Positions 49,682-57,868 of a stretch of DNA of 64,000 bases are shown in pieces. Both the position numbers and the translations under genes were made by a program. The stretch lies in contig NZ_JAOQJS010000007.1 of NCBI RefSeq assembly GCF_025567345.1, forward strand, positions 186,001 to 250,000, in the 5' to 3' direction. The notes under the pieces were generated by a model. The model was given only the letters and a program-made list of their open reading frames with translations, was not told the origin of the DNA and ran no database searches. Source of the stretch: Coprococcus ammoniilyticus (GTDB lineage: Bacteria; Bacillota; Clostridia; Lachnospirales; Lachnospiraceae). Every line of letters starts with the position of its first letter. Within the stretch, counting starts at the first letter, position 1.

Positions 49682-51337
49682 CTATGCGGCATTTTTAAGC
49701 AGCTCGCCGCACTCTTCCCAGTATTTCTGCCGCACGGTCATTGCATCTATGACAGATACAAAGCCGTCGATATGCGCCCGCTGCTCGATTTTTATAGGTC
49801 TGAATTTTCTTGTTTCCATGTTGTGCTTAAGCGCAACATTTAAGAAATGTGTCTTTAGTAAATTGTTGTCGGCTATCTTAAAATCGCCGTCTTTTATGAT
49901 GCCCTCAAACTCCCTTATAACTGGTGTAAGGTTTTCGCCTTGGTAAACGTCGTCCATGTGAAAACCATAATTTGCCATATCGGTAATAAGGTACTGGGCG
50001 CTGTATCTGTCGTAGCCGATTTTTAAAGGTCGTATTCCGTAATCTTCCAGTAACATAGTAAACCAGCCGTAAACGTCGTTGTAGTCTACGTAATTCTCGC
50101 CGCTTAAGGTTATCAGCCCCTTTTTAACAAATATGTCATACGGCACGCCGTCCGTAGCCTGTAAGTATTCCAGCCTGCCCCGTGGCATAAAGAACTGCGT
50201 AAACGCATACAGTGTACCGTCTTTCTGAATAACCACACTGGCTGCCGTTAAGTCCGTTGTCTGGCTTAAGTCAATACCGCCCACTGCGTAGCAGTCCCTA
50301 AAGTCCTCTAAGGTCTTTTCTACTCCGGCGTTCTCTACTGTCTGATATTCCAGCCATGCAATAGAGCTGTTCTGCTTGATATTGCAATACTTTGTAAGGA
50401 ACTCTGCTTTTTTACTTAAGCTGCCCTCTGCTACGGCTATCTCGTCCATAAAGAAACTTTCTTTTACGGATACGCCCATGTTAGGGTTAGCCTTTTTCAG
50501 TTCGTCTATGTCGTTCCACTTCTCCACATCATCAATCATGTAAAGGAATGGTAATAGCCTGCGCTCTTTGCTGTTTCCTTTCAAGAAACTTGTGCTACGT
50601 TTCATTAGTTCATCATAAATACTGTCGTTGATATATCCGGCAGTGCTTATGCTCAATATCATAGGTTGAGTACGTGCGCCTAAAGCGGATTTCATAACCT
50701 CATACTGCTTTAGTCCAGCGTCCCCGCTCCATGCTGCCATTTCATCACATACCACAAGCTGCGGGTTAAATCCGTCTGACTTCTTGGCATTAAAAGCAAT
50801 CGGTTTTATTACCGTGTTGCTCTCCGCAATATAAATATCGCTGCGCCGTTTCTTTGCCAGCTCTGCTAACTCGTCCTCTGCCTGTACCATTTGATAAAAT
50901 CCGTCATACACCAGCGCTGCTTGGTCTAATTTTGGAGCTAAGCAGTATATTTCTTGTCCGTACTCCGGCTCTAAGTACGCCATGTATGCAATAATCGCAG
51001 ATGCAAATAAACTTTTTCCATTTTTTCTGCCAATTACAATAAAAATTTCACGGAAAATACGTATTTTTTCTGCGTCCTGTATGCCAAAAATAACAGAAAC
51101 TATGGCTTTCTGCCATAGCTCCAACTTGATTAAATCATTACGCCCCTTGCTGTGGTGGCAAAAGTTCTCTATGAACCGTATAGCCTTATTCGCAGCCTTT
51201 GCATTAAAAAAATACTCCTGCTTTTGCAGCCCGTTTATAATGATTTCGTATATTTTCTTTATCCATTTTCCCGCTATGATTTCGCCGCTTGTAATCTTTG
51301 CGTGGTACTCATAGATATAATTTCGATAAGGCGGCAA
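49682..51337 (-). CDS. Terminase large subunit
   Basis: 551 residues. ATPase with a deviant Walker A (VIGRKNGKS), Walker B LVVCDEM, then the motif III region, and a nuclease domain with GGIDLSQTTD (first Asp) and GYDRYSAQYL. Packages the phage genome, with the portal next to it. Start is TTG shortly after the terS stop. Confidence 0.93.
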   Translation of the reverse strand: MPPYRNYIYEYHAKITSGEIIAGKWIKKIYEIIINGLQKQEYFFNAKAANKAIRFIENFCHHSKGRNDLIKLELWQKAIVSVIFGIQDAEKIRIFREIFIVIGRKNGKSLFASAIIAYMAYLEPEYGQEIYCLAPKLDQAALVYDGFYQMVQAEDELAELAKKRRSDIYIAESNTVIKPIAFNAKKSDGFNPQLVVCDEMAAWSGDAGLKQYEVMKSALGARTQPMILSISTAGYINDSIYDELMKRSTSFLKGNSKERRLLPFLYMIDDVEKWNDIDELKKANPNMGVSVKESFFMDEIAVAEGSLSKKAEFLTKYCNIKQNSSIAWLEYQTVENAGVEKTLEDFRDCYAVGGIDLSQTTDLTAASVVIQKDGTLYAFTQFFMPRGRLEYLQATDGVPYDIFVKKGLITLSGENYVDYNDVYGWFTMLLEDYGIRPLKIGYDRYSAQYLITDMANYGFHMDDVYQGENLTPVIREFEGIIKDGDFKIADNNLLKTHFLNVALKHNMETRKFRPIKIEQRAHIDGFVSVIDAMTVRQKYWEECGELLKNAA

Positions 51338-51343
51338 TATTGC

Positions 51344-51697
51344 TTACTCTTCCCGCAAAGCCGCCAGCCTGCTTGTCTTTCGTTTCGCAGCTGGTACTAA
51401 TTCCGTAAGCTGCTTAATCACTGCTGCATAGTTCTTACTAAGCGCTATGTAGGTTTCTGCCTCTGGGCTTTTCTTTGTTCCCCACTGGTTCTGCCCGTTC
51501 TGGTACTCACTCGTCCAGCCGTCTTTTTCAAGTTTCGCCTGCAAGTCGTCCAGCTCAATGCTCATAAATGCAGCCTTTTCTATCAGCGGCGTTACTAATT
51601 TTCTTTTGTTTTCGTCTAAGTCCTTGAAAATTCCCTTAAGTCTGGTCTTTTCGGTCTTTATCCTCTGTTCTTTGGTTTTCTCTTTCTTTGTTGCCAT
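51344..51697 (-). CDS. Terminase small subunit (P27-like)
   Basis: 117 residues from the ATG MATKKEKTKE, which has GGGGTAAAGGA before it. The longer frame (20 extra residues, rich in G and R) has no ribosome site. Basic N-terminus and helices typical of P27-family small terminases (ATYIALSKNYAAVIKQL-like ending). Binds the packaging site and recruits the large subunit. Confidence 0.85.
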   Translation of the reverse strand: MATKKEKTKEQRIKTEKTRLKGIFKDLDENKRKLVTPLIEKAAFMSIELDDLQAKLEKDGWTSEYQNGQNQWGTKKSPEAETYIALSKNYAAVIKQLTELVPAAKRKTSRLAALREE

Positions 51698-51806
51698 TCC
51701 TTTACCCCGCTTTCCATTCCTGCGCCGCACCACACCCCCTACACCACCCGTGCGCACGCCCGTAGGGTAATTTTAGGGTATCCCCCTCGGTATTCGCCCC
51801 CTTTAA

Positions 51807-52103
51807 TTATTTTTCTGATATGGGGGGGAGTATGCCGCCGTTCTCGTCGAACCGATACCGCTTATGCCTCTCCTGTTTGTGGTGTTCCTTGTTGTGGCAG
51901 TCTTGGCACAACGCCTCTAAGTTATCCCAGCACAACGTAACGCTTATGTCGTTTATGTTCTCTCTATTAAGCCAGCGCTTATGATGCACTATCTTTGCGG
52001 GCTGCCCGCAGCGTTCACAAATATAATCTTGTGACATTAAATAAGCGGCTCTGGTTTTTTCCCATGCCGCTGATAAATAAAAGCTCTTAGCCCATGCTTT
52101 CAT
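51807..52103 (-). CDS. HNH endonuclease of the packaging module
   Basis: 98 residues. Two CxxC pairs (CERCGQPA and CQDCHNKEH) frame the HNH core, with IVHHKRWLNRENIND and LEALCQDCHNKEHH. HNH proteins next to terminase are typical for cos-type phages and help cohesive-end cleavage. A C7 stretch (G7 on the plus strand, 51822-51828) lies in its last codons. Confidence 0.9.
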   Translation of the reverse strand: MKAWAKSFYLSAAWEKTRAAYLMSQDYICERCGQPAKIVHHKRWLNRENINDISVTLCWDNLEALCQDCHNKEHHKQERHKRYRFDENGGILPPISEK

Positions 52104-52181
52104 ACTGTCCCCTCTCTTTCTTCATTCCCCAGCGCCCTAAGTTTCATGCGCTGGGTGGAGGCTAAAGAATGAATAGAAAAG

Positions 52182-52226
52182 GAGTAGGCAACTGCTGCCG
52201 CACATGGCTTAAGCTATCGCCTACTC
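52182..52226 (-). terminator. Hairpin right behind the late promoter
   Basis: An 8-bp perfect stem (GAGTAGGC / GCCTACTC) with about 29 nt between, followed by CCTTTTCTATTC in minus orientation. It starts only about 14 bp past the -10, so transcripts would meet it at once. It may be an attenuator or anti-terminator target, or a packaging element. Confidence 0.5.
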
Positions 52227-52239
52227 ATTTCATGCTACC

Positions 52240-52268
52240 ATTGTATCTCTTTTGTTTTCCCATGTAAA
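52240..52268 (-). promoter_or_regulatory. Late promoter candidate
   Basis: -35 TTTACA, 17-nt spacer and -10 TACAAT, just after the ArpU-like gene and before the HNH/terminase/head genes. The position fits a promoter switched on by that regulator. Confidence 0.7.
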
Positions 52269-52284
52269 CACCACGTTTTTACCA

Positions 52285-52863
52285 TTACTTTACCACGCCA
52301 GCTGTGCGCTCTTCATCAATCCCCCACAATAATACTGACAGCTCATTTATGATACCTGTTACCCAGCGCCTCGGTGTATTCTTTCCTGTGTCCAGCTGCT
52401 CTGCAATTTCCGCATAGTCCATGCCCTGCATGAAATACATTTCAAAAGCCTTGTACTCTACGCCTCTGCCTGCTGCCTCTCTACGGCGCTCTATCTCTTC
52501 TACCGCCTTGTCTATATGCGCTGTCATTATCAATGTCTTAAAACGTGTGCGTCTGATACTCTCTAAGTATGTACGCTGCTGCTCGTCCGTCATACCCTTA
52601 AGCTCCAACTGCTGCCCGTCGCTTATTGCGTTCTCAATATGGAAAACCGCATCACGGTAGCATTTCATAAGCGTAAAAGTGTTGTGGTATTTCTCTTTCT
52701 TTCGCTCCTGCTTTTCCTGTCGTTTCAGTTCCGTTATTGCAGCCTTTGCCTGTTTCTGCATCAGCTCTGTTAATTCGCTTTCGTGCAGCTGTACCCAGCT
52801 TTCAGCCTCTGGCGGCATTTCTACCCCTGTTGCCGCTGTTGTCTTTGTTTCTTCCTGCTCCAT
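52285..52863 (-). CDS. ArpU/sigma-like late transcription regulator
   Basis: 192 residues. The C-terminal third has the sigma-70 region 4-like HTH: YKAFEMYFMQGMDYAEIAEQLDTG, then NTPRRWVTGIINELS. The N-terminal half is a charged coil (ITELKRQEKQERKK). Proteins of this ArpU-like class sit before terminase genes in Firmicutes prophages and turn on late genes. Confidence 0.8.
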   Translation of the reverse strand: MEQEETKTTAATGVEMPPEAESWVQLHESELTELMQKQAKAAITELKRQEKQERKKEKYHNTFTLMKCYRDAVFHIENAISDGQQLELKGMTDEQQRTYLESIRRTRFKTLIMTAHIDKAVEEIERRREAAGRGVEYKAFEMYFMQGMDYAEIAEQLDTGKNTPRRWVTGIINELSVLLWGIDEERTAGVVK

Positions 52864-52883
52864 GTTCTGTACCTCGCTTTCTG

Positions 52884-53279
52884 TTAATTAAACGGCAGCT
52901 CTTCGTCTGCTCCCTCTGGGATATTCATAAACCCGTCACTCTCCGGCAGCTGCTGCCCTCTCGCCTCTGCCTCTGCTTTGCTCTCTCCGAAGCCTACGCT
53001 ATTTGCCACAACCTCTGTGTAATATACCTTACTGCCCGTGCGCTGGCTCTCGTAGCTGCCTGTTTTAATCTTACCAGTAACCTCTGCCCTGCTGCCTTTG
53101 CTTAACCATTTCTGCGCCCATTCCGCAGTACGTCCGAAACACTTAATATTTATAAAATCTGTGTCTTTCCCGTCGTCTACCGCAAGCGTAAAGCGGGTAA
53201 TAGCTGTGCTATTGTCCTGCCCGCCATATCTAAGCTCTGGCTCTCTTGTAAGCCGCCCTGTAAGTGATACGTTATTCAT
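52884..53279 (-). CDS. ssb: Single-stranded DNA-binding protein
   Basis: 131 residues. OB fold with MNNVSLTGRLTREPELRY, TRFTLAVDDGKDTDFINIK and the tail ending DEELPFN, the short acidic tip that recruits partner proteins. Phage copy for replication. Preceded by two very small overlapping genes. Confidence 0.95.
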   Translation of the reverse strand: MNNVSLTGRLTREPELRYGGQDNSTAITRFTLAVDDGKDTDFINIKCFGRTAEWAQKWLSKGSRAEVTGKIKTGSYESQRTGSKVYYTEVVANSVGFGESKAEAEARGQQLPESDGFMNIPEGADEELPFN

Positions 53280-53367
53280 TCTCTCTGCCCCTCTCTTCCA
53301 GTTTGTCCAGTTTTGAAAATATAGCCAGCAATTCCAGTGCTATAATTCCCAGTAAAATATTAGTCAT
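53272..53367 (-). CDS. Tiny membrane protein (31 aa) overlapping ssb
   Basis: 32 codons (MTNILLGIIALELLAIFSKL at the start): one membrane helix, then a charged tail. A GAGGCGG ribosome site precedes the ATG and the stop overlaps the ssb start. The call rests on the site and coupling only. Function unknown. Confidence 0.5.
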   Translation of the reverse strand: MTNILLGIIALELLAIFSKLDKLEERGRENE

Positions 53368-53638
53368 TTTCTACCGCCTCGCTTTCTTCTCTCAATCCTG
53401 CTGCCATATTGCTAAACGCCGCTGCTACGTTCTCGCATAATGTCGCCAGTGCTGGCTTTATACTCTGCGCCCAGCGGTTAATAGCTGCCGTCAATGTTTC
53501 TGCTGCTGTTGGCAAGGTTTCATTTATCTGTCTTGCCATTTTTCTTGCAAGCCTGCGCTGTTTTCGCTTGTCCAGCTCTAACGGCGGGTTTACTCCATGC
53601 TTTTTCTTATAGTTCTTTTTCCACTGTCTGTATTTCAC
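53360..53638 (-). CDS. Hypothetical basic helical protein
   Basis: 92 residues, GTG start overlapping the previous gene's stop (GTGA). Very basic N-terminal half (KKNYKKKHGVNPP, KRKQRRLARKM), then an alanine-rich helical half with acidic end. No family recognised. Possibly nucleic-acid binding by charge. Confidence 0.6.
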   Translation of the reverse strand: MKYRQWKKNYKKKHGVNPPLELDKRKQRRLARKMARQINETLPTAAETLTAAINRWAQSIKPALATLCENVAAAFSNMAAGLREESEAVEND

Positions 53639-53802
53639 TGCTTACGCCCCTTTCTCCATATCGTATACGGCAATATCCATACTGGCGCTGTTATTATCAA
53701 CACCGCTTTTGCTGTGCATATCGTCACAAATACTGCTACGTCTACTGCTGCCTGTCCAATTTCTTCCACTGCATCTACTATGCCGTCCATATACTCAAAC
53801 AT
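53635..53802 (-). CDS. Small membrane protein (55 aa)
   Basis: 56 codons. Acidic N-terminus (MFEYMDGIVDAVEEIG), hydrophobic stretch (about 20-45), basic end (WRKGRKQ). Starts inside the end of the upstream gene (ATGTTTGA overlap) and ends in the GTGA start of the next, so it fits seamlessly into the operon. Function unknown. Confidence 0.55.
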   Translation of the reverse strand: MFEYMDGIVDAVEEIGQAAVDVAVFVTICTAKAVLIITAPVWILPYTIWRKGRKQ

Positions 53803-54028
53803 TTACTACCCCGTTTTCCTGCTTAATCTCAATATTTCTGCCGCCTCGCTGCTTTATGATTGCCTCTACGTGCAAGTATGCAGGCAGCATAACCACGCTG
53901 CCTGTTCGTAACTGATATTCTACGCTTTTCCGCATCTTCTCGTATTGCTCTGCCTTGCAAAACGCCGTACAACCCAGAATAATTGTAAATACCTGTGCTT
54001 TCTTCTTTTTCCGCTGCCGTCTATTCAT
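53795..54028 (-). CDS. Hypothetical protein
   Basis: 77 residues: basic start (MNRRQRKKKKAQ), a hydrophobic segment (FTIILGCTAFC) and a mixed C-terminus. Starts 8 bp inside the end of the ParB-like gene. No family recognised. Confidence 0.6.
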   Translation of the reverse strand: MNRRQRKKKKAQVFTIILGCTAFCKAEQYEKMRKSVEYQLRTGSVVMLPAYLHVEAIIKQRGGRNIEIKQENGVVNV

Positions 54029-55289
54029 GTTCTGCCCCGCTTTCCGTGTCCGTTTCGGACACCTTACCTGTATAGTCTGTTACTCTGATACCCAGAATAC
54101 AGTAGCCCTCTGTAAGCCCTGTATAATCTTCCAGCATATAAATAATATCTGCATCAATCGTGCGCCCTGTGTGCTTACCGTCCTTAAATTCCAGCATTTT
54201 AAGGCTGTCGCCCTGTTTGTATCCTCTGTCATTCTTCCGCAGCTCAAAGCTCTTTTTCCCGCTTATTACGTCCTTGTAATCAGATGCCACTATCTTTAAT
54301 TCATGCTGCTTATGCTCTATATTCCCCTCGCTTGGCAGATGCTCCATTTTTTCTGTGTCTGCCCGCTCCTGCAATTTTTTCTTTGTCTGTCGGTCTATAG
54401 CGTCCTGCTCTTCGCTGTATCGCTGTTCGTCTGTCTTTTCAGCCTCTGCCTTATTTATGTACTGGTCGCATTTCTGGCACGTTCCCGTTTTTACGTTGCA
54501 GTCCTTGTATTTCTGGCAGGAATAGCACAAAGATGTTATGCTTTCTGGGTGCGGTGTTTCGTAATCGTCCCCCGCCTTTTTCTCTGCTACCTTTTCCGCT
54601 ATTTCCTTTGCCCTCACATTTTCGCCCGCTGCTGCTTTTTCCGCTATTTCTTTCTGCTCGTCCTCGTCCAGCTTGGCTGCCTCGTATGCAGCAGTGATAC
54701 CTAAATTGCCCTCTTTCAGCTGCTCTTTAATCTCCGGCGTGGCGTTGTTGTTGATTGCGTCCATTCTGGCTACGTTTGTGCTGCTCTCATTTATCATAGC
54801 CGCCACTAAATCACGCATTTTGCCCTGTATCTCTAAGCCGTCCTCTTCCTTGGCTCTGATAAGCGCCGCTTTGGTACGCTCTACTAATCTGGTTTTTTCA
54901 TATGCTGTAAGTTCCTGCGTATATCCGTTGCCAGCCAATAAGCGCAGCTCATACATTGCCTCGCTCATGTCCATAAAGCGGTAAAGCACTTTCTCATACT
55001 CTTTATGTCCCCGCTCTAAGTTCAAAATATTTGCCGCATTACGTCTGTGTCCGTCGATTATACGGTATTCCCCGTTTACTCTCGCCAATACTGTAGGCTG
55101 TTCCTGTCCTACGTGTAAAAAGCTGTCTGCCAGCTCTTCTATGTTCTCTAATTTCTGGTGTGTATTCTCCTGCGCTGCCTTTACCTCATAAGGGCTTAAA
55201 TAAATCTCTTTGTATCCGTCCGTCTGTGCCTGCTGCCCTGCTGCTTTCGTCTTTGCGTTCAGAATGTCGTTAATACCAAACTTTGCCAT
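54021..55289 (-). CDS. ParB-like protein fused to a DUF3850 domain
   Basis: 422 residues. ParB N-terminal part: LENIEELADSFLHVGQEQPT, VNGEYRIIDGHRRNAA (the GxRR-type CTPase motif region), then a helical HTH-like part. A zinc-binding cluster (CYSCQKYKDC, CQKC) lies at about 275-305. The C-terminal about 75 residues (HELKIVASDYKDVISGKKSFEL, then DIIYMLEDYTGL) match DUF3850, an ASCH/PUA-like RNA-binding fold. ParB with a DUF3850 tail is unusual. It pairs with the ParA-like gene upstream for segregation or gene control. Confidence 0.85.
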   Translation of the reverse strand: MAKFGINDILNAKTKAAGQQAQTDGYKEIYLSPYEVKAAQENTHQKLENIEELADSFLHVGQEQPTVLARVNGEYRIIDGHRRNAANILNLERGHKEYEKVLYRFMDMSEAMYELRLLAGNGYTQELTAYEKTRLVERTKAALIRAKEEDGLEIQGKMRDLVAAMINESSTNVARMDAINNNATPEIKEQLKEGNLGITAAYEAAKLDEDEQKEIAEKAAAGENVRAKEIAEKVAEKKAGDDYETPHPESITSLCYSCQKYKDCNVKTGTCQKCDQYINKAEAEKTDEQRYSEEQDAIDRQTKKKLQERADTEKMEHLPSEGNIEHKQHELKIVASDYKDVISGKKSFELRKNDRGYKQGDSLKMLEFKDGKHTGRTIDADIIYMLEDYTGLTEGYCILGIRVTDYTGKVSETDTESGAEHE

Positions 55290-55294
55290 ATTCT

Positions 55295-55492
55295 CTACCT
55301 CGCTTTCTCAATCCTTTGTTTTTTCTTACACTGTCCCATTACTCCGTTGCACATTTCGCACGTTCTCCAATGCTCGCAAGCGTCGCTTTTCGGGCATTTC
55401 TTCCCTGCAAATTTGCTGCCCCAGTTCCAGCACTCCGTACCGCCAGTCCTGCGACAATGCCAGTAAACGCATAATCTCTCTTTATGTGCCAC
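55295..55492 (-). CDS. Small cysteine-rich protein
   Basis: 65 residues from a GTG (VAHKERLCVYWHCRRTGG) behind an AAAGCGAGG ribosome site. The longer frame runs through ParA. Eight cysteines, some as C-x5-C and C-x2-C, suggest one or two zinc sites. Located between parA and parB-like genes. Function unknown. Confidence 0.65.
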   Translation of the reverse strand: MAHKERLCVYWHCRRTGGTECWNWGSKFAGKKCPKSDACEHWRTCEMCNGVMGQCKKKQRIEKAR

Positions 55493-55497
55493 GCTTG

Positions 55498-56271
55498 CTA
55501 CCTCGCTTTCCCTGTATACGCTGTTACAAATTTCTTGTACCCCTGCGCCGCTCCGCAGCATGGGCTATACTCATAAATCGGCTTACGCATGAAAGTATTT
55601 TCTGCTACTTTCTTGGAATACCGAATAATACCCAAAATATTAAAATCTGTCTTTTGTTCCAGCCACTCTACGCCTGCTGCCTCGCCGTCTGTGTTCTGGT
55701 ATGACGTAATCAGTACGCCTGCCAGCTTTAATGCTGGGTTAAATGCCTTTGCGTCCTCTATCTGCTCTGTCACAATGTCCAGCCCCTCTAAAGCGTCCTC
55801 GTCCACCTTTACGGGTACTATTACCTCGTCCGTGATTGCAAGCGCATTTATGACATTAAGCCCAATATCCGGCGGGTTATCAATGATACAGTAATCATAA
55901 AAGCCGCCCATAATGTCTGCAAATCTCTTATAGCGTTCTGTCTGGTTCTCGCTGTCCTCTTTTGTCAAATTCCACGTAGCCCCAAAAAGTGACATATTCG
56001 ACGTAACAATATCTATGCAGCACTGCTGCCCTACGTAATCTGTATTCTGTATCAGCTCTGTTGCTCCCTGCCAGTCCCCAGCCAGCAACCTTGTAACTGG
56101 TGCTACGCTCTCTGCGTCGTATCTGCTATACGCCTTGCTTAAATTCCCTTGCTTATCATTGTCAATCAGCAGCACCCTGTAACCTCTCCTGTAAATCTCA
56201 TACGCCATGTTTGCCGCTGTAAAGGTCTTGGCTACGCCGCCCTTTAAGTTCAAAATGCTTATTGTTTTCAT
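55498..56271 (-). CDS. ParA/Soj-like ATPase
   Basis: 257 residues. Deviant Walker A KGGVAKTFTAANM (lysine signature KGGVxKT), Walker A' region CIIDNPPDIG and switch motifs. This is the plasmid and chromosome partition ATPase type, which needs a ParB partner (encoded next). In a prophage it points to stable extrachromosomal maintenance at some stage. Confidence 0.92.
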   Translation of the reverse strand: MKTISILNLKGGVAKTFTAANMAYEIYRRGYRVLLIDNDKQGNLSKAYSRYDAESVAPVTRLLAGDWQGATELIQNTDYVGQQCCIDIVTSNMSLFGATWNLTKEDSENQTERYKRFADIMGGFYDYCIIDNPPDIGLNVINALAITDEVIVPVKVDEDALEGLDIVTEQIEDAKAFNPALKLAGVLITSYQNTDGEAAGVEWLEQKTDFNILGIIRYSKKVAENTFMRKPIYEYSPCCGAAQGYKKFVTAYTGKAR

Positions 56272-56298
56272 TCTTTGCCTCTCTTTCCTGCGTCGCCC

Positions 56299-56709
56299 CT
56301 AACGCATGGTTACTGTTTCCTGTTCTTTTGTAAGCTCGTCTGAATGTAATAAATACTGCTCTATCAGCTGCGCTGCTGGCTGCCAGCCGTAGCAGACGGC
56401 GGTATAATAGCCCTGCTGCCGCAGATACTCTAACCACTCTTTCTGTTTCTTGGTCGTCGTGTTCTCGCCTGCCTTAAGCTCTATATAAAGCCCATGATAC
56501 CCAGCCCTTGCAGCTGGTAGCATAATGTCTGGCACGCCAGCCTTTACGCCCTGCCTCTTAAGCACCGCTGCTGTTGCTTTATCACGTTTGCCGCCGTTTG
56601 GCACATGATACATATATTGCAGTTCCGGCATAATCTCTGTTCTGTATGCAGCCCAGCTAAATAATGCCTCTTGATGCCCGCTTTCGTCGTCCAGTCTAAA
56701 GTTTCTCAT
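56299..56709 (-). CDS. VRR-NUC domain nuclease
   Basis: 136 residues. VPNGGKR, then GVKAGVPDIMLP and LYIELKAGENTTTKKQKEWL: the PD-(D/E)xK core (D, ExK) of the VRR-NUC family, common in phage replication modules as a structure-specific (Holliday/flap) nuclease. Directly behind ParA. Confidence 0.9.
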   Translation of the reverse strand: MRNFRLDDESGHQEALFSWAAYRTEIMPELQYMYHVPNGGKRDKATAAVLKRQGVKAGVPDIMLPAARAGYHGLYIELKAGENTTTKKQKEWLEYLRQQGYYTAVCYGWQPAAQLIEQYLLHSDELTKEQETVTMR

Positions 56710-56941
56710 TTTCTCGCCTCGCTCTCTGCTTAAATTCTACATACTGGCAAATTCTAAAAAGTAGCCCGTCCTTATGCGGCTTGCTGTTCTCTATCGCCAA
56801 AAGCGTTATTGTTTCCTCGCTTTGTAGTCCTGCATTTCCCAGTACGTCCCAGCGGCATATACCGTAGTATCTGCACCGTAGGCAGCAGCGCTTACAGTCC
56901 TTGCCTTTCTGGAATAACCAGTATTTAATTTTTTCTATCAT
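56696..56941 (-). CDS. Hypothetical cysteine-rich protein
   Basis: 81 residues. Cysteine motif CKRCCLRCRYYGIC near residues 17-30 suggests metal binding. The rest is helical with a basic tail. It overlaps the VRR-NUC start. No family recognised. Confidence 0.65.
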   Translation of the reverse strand: MIEKIKYWLFQKGKDCKRCCLRCRYYGICRWDVLGNAGLQSEETITLLAIENSKPHKDGLLFRICQYVEFKQRARRENEKL

Positions 56942-56973
56942 GTTTTCTGTCCTTTCTGCTGCCGTTGTTTTTT

Positions 56974-57099
56974 TCAGCTCTCCTGCTGTTCAAAAATAGC
57001 CGCCGCAATTCTAAACGCCAGATATGCTGCCACAATCAGTGCCAGCAGTCCGGCTATTATCAACACTGCTGCAATGGCAATGCCCTTGATTATCTGCAT
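56974..57099 (-). CDS. Small membrane protein (41 aa) behind the rep gene
   Basis: 42 codons: MQIIKGIAIAAVLIIAGLLA and onward, almost entirely hydrophobic, with a short polar end. The ATG lies one base after the Rep stop, and its only ribosome site is the G7 tract that also ends the rep frame. Its translation may depend on the tract length. Function unknown. Confidence 0.6.
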   Translation of the reverse strand: MQIIKGIAIAAVLIIAGLLALIVAAYLAFRIAAAIFEQQES

Positions 57100-57100
57100 T

Positions 57101-57868
57101 TCAGCCCCCCCTATCTGTTATTTTTACTAAGGTGTATCTTAAATACCCATAGCCGTAATACTCTGGGCTGTGTACCCCCATGCTTACGCTGTTCTTGTCC
57201 ACGTAATAGCCCTTTATTGCTTTTGGCTCTTTCTTGAAATACTCACGGTCTGAAATTATGTGGTACTCTGGTTCTGGTCTTACTAAATTCTTGCTGCAAT
57301 TCCAGCGCTTGCCCTGTAATGCTCCGTCAGTACCCTTTTTGTGCGTTCCTGTGTATTTGATTAAATAGCTTGCCAGTTCTGCATAGTTGCCGCTATCGTC
57401 CAGTGGGAATACCTTAACCCTGTTATGCCCCTCGTATGCCTTATACCAGCAGCGTTGTAAAATCTCTGTATCAATTTTATTTACTACAAGGTGGTGATGC
57501 CTCGCACCTTTCTTGCCTATCTCCATAACGTGTATGTATTTGAACTCTAACCCTGCTTTTCTGTACTCCTTTCTGCACTCCCTCAAAAATACGTCTATGT
57601 CCTGCCGCATCTGCTCCGGCGTTCTGTCCGGCTCTCCTTTCCTGCGGATATAGTCAAGCACTAAATGGTAGTCCCCATAGCCATAGTTTGCATTTATGAG
57701 TATCCTTAACTTTCTCTCTGCCTGTCTGGTGTTTACTTTCTCCTGCTCTTCTTTTGTTGGCTTTACTTTATCCCCTCTGCTGATACCTTTCTTTTTGTAC
57801 CTACTGGTAAAGTACCTCTCTATCTCTATCGTATTTCCCGCTTTTGTTACCCTCTCTACGTATGGCAT
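57101..57868 (-). CDS. HUH-type replication initiator (Rep)
   Basis: 255 residues from the ATG MPYVERVTKAG (AGAGAGG before it). A basic N-terminus is followed by motif II ARHHHLVVNKI (HUH histidines) and YLIKYTGTHKKG, the Y-x-x-K-Y motif with candidate nucleophile tyrosines of rolling-circle Reps like those of microviruses and some plasmids. It would nick an origin strand and start replication. The frame ends in a G7 tract (57105-57111 on the plus strand as C). Confidence 0.8.
   Translation of the reverse strand: MPYVERVTKAGNTIEIERYFTSRYKKKGISRGDKVKPTKEEQEKVNTRQAERKLRILINANYGYGDYHLVLDYIRRKGEPDRTPEQMRQDIDVFLRECRKEYRKAGLEFKYIHVMEIGKKGARHHHLVVNKIDTEILQRCWYKAYEGHNRVKVFPLDDSGNYAELASYLIKYTGTHKKGTDGALQGKRWNCSKNLVRPEPEYHIISDREYFKKEPKAIKGYYVDKNSVSMGVHSPEYYGYGYLRYTLVKITDRGG

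Larger units (their letters stand above)
52104..52284 (-). promoter_or_regulatory. Late-operon control region, possible cos region
   Basis: 180 bp without a gene. It contains the late promoter (listed), two hairpins (52182-52226 and the CCAGCGC/GCGCTGG stem at about 52130-52155) and the upstream side of the HNH/terminase module, where cos sites usually lie. Confidence 0.55.
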
